DNA of 64,000 nt from an uncultured Atopostipes sp. (GCA_910588235.1 CAJUOQ010000008.1:1-64000); one strand, 5' to 3'; counted from the stretch's first letter, positions 1 through 8,493 are shown. Notes: generated from the sequence alone by a model not told the origin. Translations and numbers: made by a program.

Positions 1-102
1 TATTTGGGACATAATCATTTGTTAATAACTAAGACATTATCATTTATTAATGACAAAAAGCAAGCGAACTTAGGCGTTTGACTCGAATTTATGTTCCCTT
101 TT

Positions 103-111
103 TGTTATAAT
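103..111 (+). promoter_or_regulatory. Extended -10 promoter of uvrC
   Basis: TG at 103-104 followed by TATAAT at 106-111 forms an extended -10 element about 35 bases before the uvrC start. No well-spaced -35 was found. Confidence 0.5.
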
Positions 112-146
112 AATAGATGCGCAAAAAGGATAAAGGAGGTGTTTGA

Positions 147-1943
147 GTGGCCGAGGAACTCGTAGAAAATAAATTAAAATTATTACCAACCTTACCTGGT
201 TGTTATCTGATGAAAAATAAAGATGGCAAAATTATTTATATTGGGAAAGCGAAAAACTTAAAAAATCGTGTCCGCTCTTATTTCCGCGGAAAAAAAGAAG
301 GAAAAACAGCCCTTCTGGTCCAGGAGATTGCGGATTTTGAATATATTGTAACGGCTTCGGATAAAGAGGCTTTACTCCTTGAGGTAACATTGATTCAAAA
401 ACATAAACCACGCTATAATATTTTACTAAAATTTGGTACAACGTATCCTTATATTAAGATTACAAATGAACGTCATCCACAATTAATTATTACTTCGGAA
501 GTCGAAAAAGACGGAGCAGATTACTTCGGACCTTATCCAAACGTGGGAGCTGCTAAACAGACACAGCAACTCTTACAAAAAACATACCCTTTAAGAAAAT
601 GTAACGGACATCAAAAACGAGCATGCTTGCATTACCATATTGGGCAATGTATTGGGCCGTGTGATCATTATGTCTCAGAAGAAGAATATGCCGCTCAAAT
701 TAAAAAAATTAAGTCCTTTTTAAAAGGCAATGTTTCCACAATCAAAAAAGACTTAAATGAAAAAATGGAAAAAGCATCTAAAGAATTAAACTTTGAAGCA
801 GCGGCTGAATTCCGTAACCAAATTAATTACATCGAACAAACTGTTGAGAAACAATCTATTGTGTTTGATGATTTTGTCTCACGAGACTTTTTCAATTATT
901 ATGTGGATCGTGGTTGGATTTCGATTCAAGTTTTCTTCGTACGCCAAGCTTCGCTTACGAAACGAGAAGTCGCGATGTATCCAATCAAAGACGACGCCAA
1001 CGAAGAGTTATTAAAATATATTTTACAGTACTATCAAAGTAAAAATAATATAATTCCAAAATTTGTCTATGTTCCCGCAGGGATCGACCGCGAAATCTTA
1101 AAAGAAGAATTAGAAACAAATATCCATACTCCCCAACGAGGAGAGAAAAAACATTTATTAGATTTAGCGGGTAAAAATAGTAAATTAGCTTTAAAACAAA
1201 AATTCCATTTAATTACAATGGAACAATTAAAAACAACCGGAGCTTCTGAAGAATTATCGGAAGCTTTGGGTCTGCCTTATATTGAACGGATCGAAGCCTT
1301 TGACCATTCAAATATTCAAGGGACAAGCCCGGTATCTGCGATGGTGTCTTTTAATGAAGGACAACCGGATAAAAATAACTACCGGAAATTTAATATTAAA
1401 ACAGTTGAAGGAAGTAATGAAGCAGCAACGACTCGAGAGGTTATTCGACGTCGTTATTCTCGTCTATTAAAAGAAGAGGCTGAAATGCCAGATTTAATTT
1501 TAATGGATGGTGGAAAAATTCAAGTGAATGCAGCCAAAGACGTTCTCGTGAATGAACTAAATCTGGAAATCCCAGTAGCCGGAATGGTAAAAGACGATCG
1601 TCACCAAACCGCGCAATTAATCTACGGAGAGCCTTTAACACCTGTTCCTTTACATCCGCGAAGTCAGGCGTTCTATTTGGTGCAAAGAGTGCAGGAAGAA
1701 GTGCACCGTTTCGCTATTAAGTTCCACCGAAATGTTCGCAGTAAAAATAGTTTTTCTTCTGTTCTTGACGATATTCCAGGCGTTGGACCTAAGACGCGCA
1801 CGAAATTACTTCGTCATTTTAAGTCACTTAAATTATTAAAAGAAGCGGACATTGAAGAGGTTATCGATTTAGGTATTAATCGAAAAACGGCAAATAATAT
1901 TAAAGAAACAATGGCTGACTATGGTGTAAAAAACAAAACATAA
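147..1943 (+). CDS. uvrC: Excinuclease ABC subunit C
   Basis: UvrC makes the dual incisions around bulky DNA lesions after UvrA/UvrB loading, in nucleotide excision repair in the cytoplasm. The 598-residue protein has the usual length. It shows the GIY-YIG nuclease at the N terminus (LPGCYLM near 16-22, YIGKAKNLKNRV near 31-42), a UVR helical segment near 195-235, the RNase-H-like nuclease with EAFDHSNIQG near 385, and a C-terminal helix-hairpin-helix (IPGVGPKTR). The start is GTG at 147, with AAAGGAGGT at 132-140. It stands alone, closed by a strong hairpin. Confidence 0.97.
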   Translation: MAEELVENKLKLLPTLPGCYLMKNKDGKIIYIGKAKNLKNRVRSYFRGKKEGKTALLVQEIADFEYIVTASDKEALLLEVTLIQKHKPRYNILLKFGTTYPYIKITNERHPQLIITSEVEKDGADYFGPYPNVGAAKQTQQLLQKTYPLRKCNGHQKRACLHYHIGQCIGPCDHYVSEEEYAAQIKKIKSFLKGNVSTIKKDLNEKMEKASKELNFEAAAEFRNQINYIEQTVEKQSIVFDDFVSRDFFNYYVDRGWISIQVFFVRQASLTKREVAMYPIKDDANEELLKYILQYYQSKNNIIPKFVYVPAGIDREILKEELETNIHTPQRGEKKHLLDLAGKNSKLALKQKFHLITMEQLKTTGASEELSEALGLPYIERIEAFDHSNIQGTSPVSAMVSFNEGQPDKNNYRKFNIKTVEGSNEAATTREVIRRRYSRLLKEEAEMPDLILMDGGKIQVNAAKDVLVNELNLEIPVAGMVKDDRHQTAQLIYGEPLTPVPLHPRSQAFYLVQRVQEEVHRFAIKFHRNVRSKNSFSSVLDDIPGVGPKTRTKLLRHFKSLKLLKEADIEEVIDLGINRKTANNIKETMADYGVKNKT

Positions 1944-1960
1944 AAAAGAAGTAATAAAAA

Positions 1961-2006
1961 AACCAGATAATGTGAGAAGAACTTCTTCTCACATTATCTG
2001 GTTTTT
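1961..2006. terminator. Bidirectional terminator between uvrC and the LOR gene
   Basis: A perfect 19-bp stem (1961-1979 with 1985-2003) with a 5-base loop is flanked by A and T runs, so it can act on both strands. The last codons of the leftward gene lie inside its right arm. Confidence 0.9.
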
Positions 2007-2602
2007 GTTTTGTCTTTAGAAGGTGGATGAGCGAAATAAGAGACTTGCAGAGGTTCACTTTGAAAATTATTCAGTAAACCGAGATTATAATCTTCCGTTG
2101 TCGTTTTTTCTTGGGTCATCTCTTCGTCTTTTTTACGTGAATAGTGATCAAAAACAGTCGAAATTAGAGCAGAGAGGGGTGCATCCTCTTCTTGTTTAAT
2201 CTTCAGAACATAGATGGCATTTCCATCTTTAAATCCTTTCTCGCATTCCATAATAAAATGATTATCGCGATGGACAGTGAAATAAAGATCTTCAAAGTCA
2301 CCGGTCACCACCCATTGATGCGGATGGATAGTGAAGTAAGAATCGCGCAGGCCAAATAAACCTGGATGTTTACGCATGAATCCCACCTTTTCACCATTTT
2401 CCATTAAATCAAAAGTCGCCAGAGGAGCTAATTTTTGTTGCTTCAAACTCATTAAATGCTGCCCATTGATTTTATATAAAGAGATTAAATCATTTTTTCG
2501 CCCCCAACGACCTTCGATAAAATAGATAATCTGTCCTCGATCATCTCGAACAGTCAAACGTTGTCTGTTGGTGGCGTTTTCTTTCATGAATAGTTGTATC
2601 AT
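1994..2602 (-). CDS. LURP-one-related (LOR/YxjI-like) family protein
   Basis: A 202-residue protein resembling the LURP-one-related family, a beta-barrel tubby-like fold found in bacterial YxjI proteins and plant LOR proteins. Bacterial function is unknown. The recognisable pattern is alternating short strands with family-like stretches such as GKVGFMRKH, FTIHPHQWVVTGDF and YVLKIKQ. The C-terminal 40 residues look disordered and charged. No signal peptide or membrane segment is seen. The start is ATG with AGGAGG upstream (complement of about 2611-2616). It is a single-gene unit with its own promoter. The family call rests on pattern recognition only. Confidence 0.7.
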   Translation of the reverse strand: MIQLFMKENATNRQRLTVRDDRGQIIYFIEGRWGRKNDLISLYKINGQHLMSLKQQKLAPLATFDLMENGEKVGFMRKHPGLFGLRDSYFTIHPHQWVVTGDFEDLYFTVHRDNHFIMECEKGFKDGNAIYVLKIKQEEDAPLSALISTVFDHYSRKKDEEMTQEKTTTEDYNLGLLNNFQSEPLQVSYFAHPPSKDKTKTR

Positions 2603-2633
2603 TTTAGTACCTCCTAAACCAGTACCTACACAA

Positions 2634-2642
2634 ATTATAACA
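2634..2642 (-). promoter_or_regulatory. Extended -10 promoter of the LOR gene
   Basis: On the minus strand the sequence reads TGT then TATAAT (2634-2639 complement), an extended -10 placed about 30 bases before the start. It abuts the T-run of the terminator of the upstream HAD gene. Confidence 0.5.
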
Positions 2643-2660
2643 CGTTTTGCTGCTTTATTA

Positions 2661-2700
2661 AAAAATAAAGCAGAACCAGCTATTCTACTGGCTCTGCTTT
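2661..2700 (-). terminator. Terminator of the HAD hydrolase gene
   Basis: A 13-bp stem (2667-2679 with 2688-2700), with one G-U pair in the minus-strand RNA, is followed on the minus strand by a run of five T at 2665-2661. Confidence 0.8.
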
Positions 2701-2794
2701 GGTTTCTTTTATTCTAGCGGGCGAACATTTATTTTCTGGTTTTATCGTCTGATCGTATTTCAGAAGCGAGCAAGGTGATGCGTGCTTGCCGTGA

Positions 2795-3682
2795 TTAAAA
2801 TCGTAAGCTTTTTCCATCAAGAACACGCTCGATGATTTGGGCGACGGCGTCTTCGGTGTGGCTAGGAGCATGGTAAGCAGCTACTTCTTTTGCTTTGGTG
2901 TGGGCATTGGCTACTGCGTAACTATGATCAGCCCATTCCAACATAGTTAAATCATTAATATTATCGCCGATAGTAATCACTTCACTTGCTTTATAGCCTT
3001 GTGAAGCTGCATACTCAGCCACTGCTTTTCCTTTGTTAGCATGGATGTTGTTGATTTCTAGATTGTTTGTACTTGCAGAAGTGACAATCAAATCAGGAAG
3101 TTCTTTTTCAACATCCGTTTGAATATCACGTAAGATCGAAAGATCATCGGTTGCGTTCGCTAAGGTTTTCAGTACTTGAACATTGAAATCTTGGTATAAG
3201 AAATCATAATTATCAACTTTTTGAACATTCAAGTTATGGAGTCGTTCACTAACGATTTTTGTAGCTTCTTCATCCGTTAACGATTTATTAATGGATTGAA
3301 AAACAGCTTTAAAAGCTTCGACATAGTCTGCTAATGATTGTTTTGAGTAAGTGGCGTCTTGGGTGATAAATTCATGATGAACCCCATAGTGATGGAGAAT
3401 CTGGATCAATGATTTTGTGTCTTCTTTATCGATTGCACGCGTAAATTGTAACTGTTCGTCGCGGTCAAATAATCTTGCGCCATTTAATTCAATAAATGGA
3501 CAAGTCAGGCCATGTTCTTTAACAAGTGTATAACCTGAATCAACGGTTCGTCCAGTCGCTACTGCAAAATCAAGTCCTGCATCTTGTGCACGAGCGATGG
3601 CGTGGGCAGCTCGTGATGTGATTTCGATGTTTTCGTTTAACAAAGTTCCGTCCATATCTGTTACAATTAATTTAATTGACAA
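2795..3682 (-). CDS. Cof-type HAD-superfamily phosphatase
   Basis: A cytoplasmic phosphatase of the haloacid dehalogenase superfamily, Cof/YidA type. Such enzymes hydrolyse sugar phosphates and other small phosphoesters, and the substrate here cannot be told. Motif I is DMDGT with the nucleophile Asp at residue 9. The C-terminal motif GDNINDLTML near 238-247 carries the Mg-binding aspartates. The large middle insert is the type C2 cap. The 295-residue length is slightly above the usual 270-290. The start is TTG at 3682 with a GGAAG-type site upstream. It is divergent from ung. Confidence 0.88.
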   Translation of the reverse strand: MSIKLIVTDMDGTLLNENIEITSRAAHAIARAQDAGLDFAVATGRTVDSGYTLVKEHGLTCPFIELNGARLFDRDEQLQFTRAIDKEDTKSLIQILHHYGVHHEFITQDATYSKQSLADYVEAFKAVFQSINKSLTDEEATKIVSERLHNLNVQKVDNYDFLYQDFNVQVLKTLANATDDLSILRDIQTDVEKELPDLIVTSASTNNLEINNIHANKGKAVAEYAASQGYKASEVITIGDNINDLTMLEWADHSYAVANAHTKAKEVAAYHAPSHTEDAVAQIIERVLDGKSLRF

Positions 3683-3809
3683 AATCTTCTTCCTTTCTTT
3701 TTAGTTCCTTTACAATTCTATCAAAATATGTGACGAATTACAGTGAATAGTATATTTTATTTATGTAAAGTTTTTAAAATGAAGAAAAATAGAAAGTGAG
3801 CGAATTGAA

Positions 3810-4490
3810 ATGACGATCACCATTCAAAATAGTTGGCAACCTATTATAGAGGAAGCAACTGCCACAGACTCCTACCAAAATTTAAGACAATTTCTAAAAA
3901 AAGAGTATAGTCAGTACACGATCTACCCAGAGATGTATGATATTTGGACCGCCTTTCAATGGACGAGTTATGAAGATGTGAAAGTGGTTATTTTAGGGCA
4001 AGACCCTTATCATGGCCCGGGTCAGGCGCATGGTTTGAGTTTTTCCGTCCAACCAGGCATTAAAATTCCACCTTCTCTACGAAATATTTATAAAGAATTA
4101 GAAGATGATTTAGGAATCCCACCGGTTTCCCACGGATATTTAAAAAGTTGGGCAGAACAAGGCGTGTTTCTGCTAAATTCGGTCCTCACTGTTCGCAGTG
4201 GCGAAGCGAATTCACATCGCGGAAAAGGTTGGGAAGAAGTGACGGATTTTGCGATTGCTTCTTTAAATAATCGCGAAGAGCCCATTGTATTTATTTTGTG
4301 GGGAGCAGCGGCCCGAAAGAAACAAGCATTGATTGATACGGATAAACATTCTATTATTACATCGGTACACCCAAGTCCTTTATCCGCTTATCGTGGCTTT
4401 TTTGGTTCTAAGCCTTTTTCGAAAACCAATAAAATCTTAGAAGATTCAAATCAAGAGCCGATCGACTGGGCCTTACCAAAAGAAGTTTAA
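3810..4490 (+). CDS. ung: Uracil-DNA glycosylase
   Basis: Family 1 uracil-DNA glycosylase, which removes uracil from DNA to start base excision repair. The 226-residue protein carries the water-activating motif GQDPYHG at 63-69 (catalytic Asp65) and the C-terminal motif HPSPLS, with the following Ala-Tyr-Arg-Gly-Phe stretch that inserts into the minor groove. The start is ATG at 3810 with a weak GAAAGTGAG site. The gene is monocistronic and followed by the rpmG promoter. Confidence 0.97.
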   Translation: MTITIQNSWQPIIEEATATDSYQNLRQFLKKEYSQYTIYPEMYDIWTAFQWTSYEDVKVVILGQDPYHGPGQAHGLSFSVQPGIKIPPSLRNIYKELEDDLGIPPVSHGYLKSWAEQGVFLLNSVLTVRSGEANSHRGKGWEEVTDFAIASLNNREEPIVFILWGAAARKKQALIDTDKHSIITSVHPSPLSAYRGFFGSKPFSKTNKILEDSNQEPIDWALPKEV

Positions 4491-4515
4491 GAAAGGTCAA
4501 ATCTTCCTTTAAATG

Positions 4516-4545
4516 TTGACAATAAGCAGTCGTTGATGCTAATAT
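4516..4545 (+). promoter_or_regulatory. Promoter of rpmG-secE
   Basis: A perfect TTGACA (4516-4521) lies 18 bases before TAATAT (4540-4545), which is preceded by TGC (extended -10). Confidence 0.75.
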
Positions 4546-4586
4546 ACTATGAGAATAAATTAACTAAAGAAAAGAGGAGACCATAA

Positions 4587-4739
4587 ATGAAACAAAACAA
4601 AGCAGCTTTAGCCTGTACAGTTTGTGGATCTCGGAATTATTCGCTTGATATGGGTACAAAACCACGGACAGAACGATTAGAACTTAAAAAGTTTTGCAAA
4701 TATTGTGGGAAACACACACTACACAAAGAAACGAAGTAA
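4587..4739 (+). CDS. rpmG: 50S ribosomal protein L33
   Basis: A small 50-residue ribosomal protein of the large subunit. It has two CxxC knuckles (CTVC near 10-13, CKYC near 37-40), so it is the zinc-binding form of L33. Bacteria of this group often have zinc and zinc-free paralogues, so other copies may exist elsewhere. The start is ATG at 4587 with AGAGGAGA upstream. It sits directly before secE and nusG, the common Firmicute order. Confidence 0.95.
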   Translation: MKQNKAALACTVCGSRNYSLDMGTKPRTERLELKKFCKYCGKHTLHKETK

Positions 4740-4772
4740 TGGAATGCTTACTGAAGGGAGTTTGGTTGAATA

Positions 4773-4949
4773 ATGAGCAAAGTTGGAAGTTTTTTCAAAG
4801 AAGTAAGGCATGAAATGCGAGAAACCTCTTGGCCTTCAGGAAAAAATATGCGTAAATATTTATCATCCATTTTTACGATTGTTATTTTATTTGCGGTATT
4901 TTTCTATGCGGCTGAATCAGTCATTGTATGGCTACTTTCTCTTATTTAA
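4773..4949 (+). CDS. secE: Preprotein translocase subunit SecE
   Basis: The small membrane subunit of the SecYEG translocon. The 58-residue protein has an amphipathic basic N-terminal part including EVRHEMRETSWPS (the conserved SecE amphipathic helix ending in W-P) and a single membrane span from about 32 to 57. This single-span form is the usual Firmicute SecE. The start is ATG at 4773 with GAAGGGAG upstream, 33 bases after rpmG, so the two are co-transcribed. Confidence 0.95.
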   Translation: MSKVGSFFKEVRHEMRETSWPSGKNMRKYLSSIFTIVILFAVFFYAAESVIVWLLSLI

Positions 4950-4981
4950 TGCGTTTAACTCTAGCAAACCATAAAAAATCA

Positions 4982-4990
4982 TGATATAAT
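4982..4990 (+). promoter_or_regulatory. Extended -10 promoter between secE and nusG
   Basis: TGA precedes TATAAT at 4985-4990, giving an extended -10. A weak -35 (TAGCAA, 4962-4967) is 17 bases upstream. Confidence 0.5.
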
Positions 4991-5004
4991 ACGAATCAGT
5001 TGAG

Positions 5005-5039
5005 AACCTTCTAGACGAATGCAGTCAGGAAGGTTTTTT
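5005..5039 (+). terminator. Hairpin and T-run ahead of nusG
   Basis: AACCTTC (5005-5011) pairs with GAAGGTT (5029-5035), followed by six T. It may terminate rpmG-secE or attenuate the promoter just upstream. Confidence 0.6.
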
Positions 5040-5111
5040 AATTTGAATAAAACTTGCGTAAAAGTTGATGAAAATAAATAGATAGATAAAAAAAGATATA
5101 GGGGTGAAAAA

Positions 5112-5687
5112 ATGAGTACTTTTGATCGAATTAGCCAAGAAAAAGCATGGTATGTTTTACATACTTACTCTGGATATGAAATGAAGGTTCAGCAAAACTT
5201 AAATTCCCGAATGACAAGTATGGGGATGGAAGATAACATCTTTCAGATTTTAGTTCCTGAACAAGAAGTGTATGAAGAAAAAAATGGCGAAACAGTTTCT
5301 AAAATGAAAAAAGCCTTCCCAGGTTATGTACTGGTACAAATGATTATGTCGGATGAAGCATGGTATGTCGTCCGTAATACACCAGGGGTGACAGGTTTCG
5401 TGGGCTCTCATGGAGCGGGAAGTAAACCTTCACCACTTTTACCAGAAGAGGTCGACGATGTCATGCGTAGTATCGGCATCAATCCTCGTAAAGTAGCGAT
5501 TGAACTAGAAGTCGGCCAACTTGTTGAGATTACAAGTGGTGCCTTTGCAGGAATGGAAGGTATTGTCGAAGATTTTGATGAAGACAAAGGTAAAGTAACC
5601 GTCTCAGTAGAAATGTTTGGTCGAGAAACAGATACAGAACTTGACTATTCAGAAGTAAAAGAAGCTGAAGAAGGGTTTAGTCTTTAA
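5112..5687 (+). CDS. nusG: Transcription termination/antitermination factor NusG
   Basis: NusG binds the RNA polymerase clamp, affects pausing and termination, and links transcription to ribosomes. The 191-residue protein shows the NGN domain at about 10-115 (WYVLHTYSGYE; FPGYVLVQM) and the C-terminal KOW domain at about 135-165 (GAFAGMEGIVEDFDEDKGKV). The start is ATG at 5112 with AGGGGTG upstream. It lies between secE and rplK, the standard position. Confidence 0.97.
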   Translation: MSTFDRISQEKAWYVLHTYSGYEMKVQQNLNSRMTSMGMEDNIFQILVPEQEVYEEKNGETVSKMKKAFPGYVLVQMIMSDEAWYVVRNTPGVTGFVGSHGAGSKPSPLLPEEVDDVMRSIGINPRKVAIELEVGQLVEITSGAFAGMEGIVEDFDEDKGKVTVSVEMFGRETDTELDYSEVKEAEEGFSL

Positions 5688-5729
5688 GGATAAAAAAGCA
5701 AGAAGAGCAAGGAAACTGTAAATAACACC

Positions 5730-5758
5730 TTGCATTTCATTGCTTGAAATGTTAAAAT
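5730..5758 (+). promoter_or_regulatory. Promoter of rplK
   Basis: TTGCAT (5730-5735) and TAAAAT (5753-5758) are exactly 17 bases apart. Confidence 0.75.
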
Positions 5759-5798
5759 ATTGCGGTACGTTTATAGGCAAGGTGTCTATAAATTGTAT

Positions 5799-5868
5799 TG
5801 ATAGGTGGGAGGGGAAATTACTTAACCCCATTTTAACCACTCGCGGACAAAACAAGGAGGTATGTCTC
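5799..5868 (+). promoter_or_regulatory. rplK leader with L1-binding-site mimic of 23S rRNA
   Basis: The 5' UTR contains GATAGGTGGGAGG (5800-5812), which equals the left side of the L1-binding helix region of 23S rRNA as I remember the E. coli sequence. A matching AACCACT lies at 5835-5841. L1 is known to repress its own operon by binding such mimics. The shine site AAGGAGG follows at 5854-5860. The assignment is by motif, not by a covariance search. Confidence 0.7.
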
Positions 5869-6294
5869 GTGGCAAAAAAAGTTATTGACGTAGTAAAATT
5901 ACAAATTCCTGCGGGAGCAGCATCACCAGCTCCACCAGTTGGTCCAGCATTAGGACAAGCGGGTATTAACATTACTGGCTTTACTAAAGAGTTTAACGCT
6001 CGTACTGCTGATCAACAAGGAACTATTATACCTGTAGTTATTACTGTATATGAAGATCGGTCATTTACATTTATCACAAAAACACCACCAGCTTCTGTCT
6101 TATTAAAAGAAGCAGCAGGTATTGACTTAGGTTCAGGCGAACCAAATACCAATAAAGTGGGAACTGTTACAGCTGATCAAGTAAAAGAAATTGCAGAAAC
6201 GAAATTAGAAGATTTAAACGCAGCAGACATTGACGCTGCTATACGTGTTGTCGAAGGAACTGCACGAAGCATGGGAATCACTGTAGAAGGATAA
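5869..6294 (+). CDS. rplK: 50S ribosomal protein L11
   Basis: L11 forms the base of the GTPase-associated stalk and supports elongation factor action and the stringent response. The protein has 141 residues, the standard length, with the conserved N-terminal motif [16 protein letters not shown] at about 21-36 and the RNA-binding C-terminal domain (GTARSMGI near the end). The start is GTG at 5869, 8 bases after AAGGAGG. An in-frame upstream extension to 5740 exists but covers the leader and promoter, so it is not used. rplA follows. Confidence 0.97.
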   Translation: MAKKVIDVVKLQIPAGAASPAPPVGPALGQAGINITGFTKEFNARTADQQGTIIPVVITVYEDRSFTFITKTPPASVLLKEAAGIDLGSGEPNTNKVGTVTADQVKEIAETKLEDLNAADIDAAIRVVEGTARSMGITVEG

Positions 6295-6316
6295 ATCGAT
6301 TATTTTTCGATTTTTT
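6293..6316 (+). terminator. Weak AT-rich hairpin after rplK
   Basis: AAATCGA (6293-6299) pairs with TCGATTT (6307-6313), followed by T. It is weak and would allow read-through into rplA. Confidence 0.35.
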
Positions 6317-6339
6317 ATTGAGATATCTCGTGCTAGTTG

Positions 6340-6361
6340 CACAAAATGATGATATTTTGTG
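6340..6361 (+). other. Hairpin in the rplK-rplA spacer
   Basis: CACAAAAT (6340-6347) and ATTTTGTG (6354-6361) form a perfect 8-bp inverted repeat with a 6-base loop. Confidence 0.5.
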
Positions 6362-6369
6362 TAAATAAA

Positions 6370-6395
6370 GTGGGAGGTCTATCCGCTAATACCAC
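6370..6395 (+). promoter_or_regulatory. Second L1-binding-site mimic, before rplA
   Basis: GTGGGAGG (6370-6377) and AATACCAC (6388-6395) reproduce the two sides of the L1-binding element of 23S rRNA (GUGGGAGG and AAUACCAC). The helix ends just before the ribosome binding site, so L1 binding would block translation. Confidence 0.65.
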
Positions 6396-6412
6396 ATAAG
6401 GAGGATTTAATC

Positions 6413-7129
6413 GTGGCAAACAAAAAAAGAAGTAAAAAGTATTTAGCTGCTTTAGAACAAGTAGACCGTGAAAAAGATTACGGGGCTCGTGAAGCAGTAA
6501 GCTTAGTAAAAGAAATTGATTACGCAAACTTTGATGCTAGTATTGAAGTTTCATACCGATTAGGTGTTGATCCTAAGCATGCTGATCAACAATTACGTGG
6601 TGCCTTAGTACTACCAAATGGTACAGGAAACACAGAAACAGTTGTTGTGTTTGCAAAAGGTGAGGCTGCAGAAGCTGCTAAAGAAGCAGGCGCAGACTAC
6701 GTTGGAGATTCAGACCTAGTTGAACGCATTGAAGATGGTTGGTTAGATTTTGATGTTGTCGTTGCATCACCAGACATGATGGCAGAAGTAGGTAAATTAG
6801 GACGCGTTTTAGGACCTAAAGGACTTATGCCAAACCCTAAAACAGGAACTGTTACACAAGATGTAGCAAAAGCTGTTGAAGACATCAAAGCAGGACAAGT
6901 TGCATACCGTGTAGATAACCAATCAAACTTACACGTACTTGTTGGTAAAGTATCATTCTCAGATGATGAATTACTTGAAAACATTAAAGCTGTTCATGAA
7001 GAAGTAATCGAATCTCGTCCAGCAAGCATTCCAGGTGGAAGCTATATTAAAGCTTTAACAATGGCAAGTACATTTGGACCAGGTGTCAAAATTGATCACC
7101 GTACACTTCTTGCAAAAGAAGAAGCTTAA
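6413..7129 (+). CDS. rplA: 50S ribosomal protein L1
   Basis: L1 forms the mobile L1 stalk that guides release of deacylated tRNA, and in many bacteria it represses its own operon. The 238-residue protein carries conserved stretches [19 protein letters not shown] (about 135-153) and GKVSF followed by the C-terminal RNA-binding part. It is a few residues longer at the ends than the usual 229-234. The start is GTG at 6413 with AAGGAGG upstream. It forms a pair with rplK, each preceded by an L1-site mimic. Confidence 0.97.
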   Translation: MANKKRSKKYLAALEQVDREKDYGAREAVSLVKEIDYANFDASIEVSYRLGVDPKHADQQLRGALVLPNGTGNTETVVVFAKGEAAEAAKEAGADYVGDSDLVERIEDGWLDFDVVVASPDMMAEVGKLGRVLGPKGLMPNPKTGTVTQDVAKAVEDIKAGQVAYRVDNQSNLHVLVGKVSFSDDELLENIKAVHEEVIESRPASIPGGSYIKALTMASTFGPGVKIDHRTLLAKEEA

Positions 7130-7135
7130 AAAAGC

Positions 7136-7164
7136 TTGCATATTAAATCATAACTTGTTATAAT
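7136..7164 (+). promoter_or_regulatory. Promoter of rplJ-rplL
   Basis: TTGCAT (7136-7141), 17-base spacer, TATAAT (7159-7164). It begins only 7 bases after the rplA stop. Confidence 0.85.
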
Positions 7165-7171
7165 TTAAAAG

Positions 7172-7352
7172 TTCTTAATGAATTGAATATCCAAACATTA
7201 CCGAAGACAGTATGTGGCAATCGCCTTAATTTCATACCGAGGAGATGTTGTTAGATAAGTTTATGCAAATAATCTTATTATAAAAACATTTAACACTCCC
7301 TTATGTCCTCGGTGACTAAGGGAGTTTTTTAATTTAGGGCTAAAACAAGCTT
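7172..7352 (+). ncRNA. L10 leader of rplJ
   Basis: The roughly 180-base untranslated leader of rplJ has the layout of the L10 leader family, in which the L10(L12)4 complex binds and promotes termination. ACCGAGGA (7236-7243) is exactly complementary to TCCTCGGT (7306-7313) in the loop of the downstream terminator, so the two folds can compete. Confidence 0.75.
7295..7330 (+). terminator. Intrinsic terminator in the L10 leader
   Basis: ACTCCCTTA (7295-7303) pairs perfectly with TAAGGGAGT (7317-7325), followed by five more T. Confidence 0.88.
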
Positions 7353-7367
7353 CAGGAGGTGACGTTC

Positions 7368-7877
7368 GTGAGTCGTGAACAAGTATTACAAGAAAAACAA
7401 GATATCGTTAGTGCATTAGTAGATAAATTCGAAAGCTCAGCTGCATTTGTGATTGTAAACTATCGTGGTTTAACAGTTGCTGAAGCAACTGACCTACGTA
7501 AACAATTACGTGACGCAGGCGTTGACATGCACGTTGTTAAAAATACAATGATTCGTAAAGCTGCAGAAGTAGCTGGAATTGAAGGTTTAGACGACGTATT
7601 TGTTGGACCTACTGCTATCGCATTCTCAGAAGAGGAAGTTGTAGCACCAGCTAAAATAATGGTTGAGTTTGCTGAAGAGGTAGAAGCACTTGTTGTAAAA
7701 GGTGGATACATGGAAGGTGAAGTTGTTCCTGTTGAAACGATTGAAGCAGTTGCTAAATTACCAAGCCGTGATGGATTACTATCTATGCTATTATCAGCAC
7801 TTCAAGCACCTGTTCGAAATGCTGCATTGGCATTCAAAGCAGTTGCAGACAAAAAAGAAGACGAAGACGCAGCATAA
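7368..7877 (+). CDS. rplJ: 50S ribosomal protein L10
   Basis: L10 anchors the L7/L12 dimers on the large subunit, and with them binds its own mRNA leader. The protein has 169 residues when started at GTG 7368, 8 bases after AGGAGG (7354-7359). An earlier GTG at 7359 overlaps that site and is rejected. Conserved features are the N-terminal RNA-binding part ([24 protein letters not shown]) and the C-terminal helix that binds L7/L12 dimers. It is followed by rplL. Confidence 0.96.
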   Translation: MSREQVLQEKQDIVSALVDKFESSAAFVIVNYRGLTVAEATDLRKQLRDAGVDMHVVKNTMIRKAAEVAGIEGLDDVFVGPTAIAFSEEEVVAPAKIMVEFAEEVEALVVKGGYMEGEVVPVETIEAVAKLPSRDGLLSMLLSALQAPVRNAALAFKAVADKKEDEDAA

Positions 7878-7960
7878 TTTTGATGTGGTCTCCGCAGTCG
7901 CATAGACTATAAATTATTTAAAAAACAAAAAATTATTTAACATAACGGAGGAAAATAAAA

Positions 7961-8329
7961 ATGGCTTTAGATGTAGAACAAATTATTGCTGATTTAAAAG
8001 AATCATCAATTCTTGAAATCAACGAATTAGTAGAAGCAATTGAAGAAGAATTTGGCGTAGAAGCAGCAGCACCAGTTGCAGTAGCAGGTGCAGGCGGAGG
8101 CGCTGAAGAAGAAGAACAAACAGAATTTGACGTTGAATTAACTGACGCAGGTTCAGCTAAAATTCAAGTAATTAAAGCAGTTCGTGAAATTACTGGTTTA
8201 GGCTTGAAAGATGCGAAAGGTCTAGTAGACGAAGCACCAAGCGTTATTAAAGAAGGCGTCGACAAAGACGAAGCTGACGAAATCCAAGAAAAAATTGAAG
8301 AAGCTGGAGGATCAGTTGAACTTAAATAA
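7961..8329 (+). CDS. rplL: 50S ribosomal protein L7/L12
   Basis: The multi-copy stalk protein that recruits translational GTPases. The 122-residue protein has an N-terminal dimerisation helix region (1-33), a flexible Ala/Gly/Glu hinge at about 34-54 and the C-terminal factor-binding domain with [31 protein letters not shown] sequence at about 65-95. The start is ATG at 7961 with CGGAGG upstream, 83 bases after rplJ. A terminator follows. Confidence 0.98.
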   Translation: MALDVEQIIADLKESSILEINELVEAIEEEFGVEAAAPVAVAGAGGGAEEEEQTEFDVELTDAGSAKIQVIKAVREITGLGLKDAKGLVDEAPSVIKEGVDKDEADEIQEKIEEAGGSVELK

Positions 8330-8355
8330 GTTTAACGATCGGATAGAACTTTTTA

Positions 8356-8389
8356 AACCTCAGGTAGCCATTGCTGCTTGAGGTTTTCT
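8356..8389 (+). terminator. Terminator of rplJ-rplL
   Basis: AACCTCAGG (8356-8364) pairs with CTTGAGGTT (8377-8385), with one G-U pair, followed by a short T-rich stretch. Confidence 0.8.
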
Positions 8390-8493
8390 TGTTATATAGA
8401 TGTTTTTAGCGGTGTGAAATAGTCACGAATAAAGGCTCTCTTCATATTTATGTCTGCGGATAGAATAAATAAAGCACATCTCTTTCTCTCAGA

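Noticed and set aside
2680..2871. Minus-strand 63-residue frame downstream of the HAD gene
   Set aside because: It overlaps the HAD 3' end in another frame and crosses its terminator.
5649..5972. 107-residue minus-strand frame over the nusG-rplK gap
   Set aside because: It overlaps the promoter and L1 leader of rplK and the N terminus of L11. It is a chance frame.
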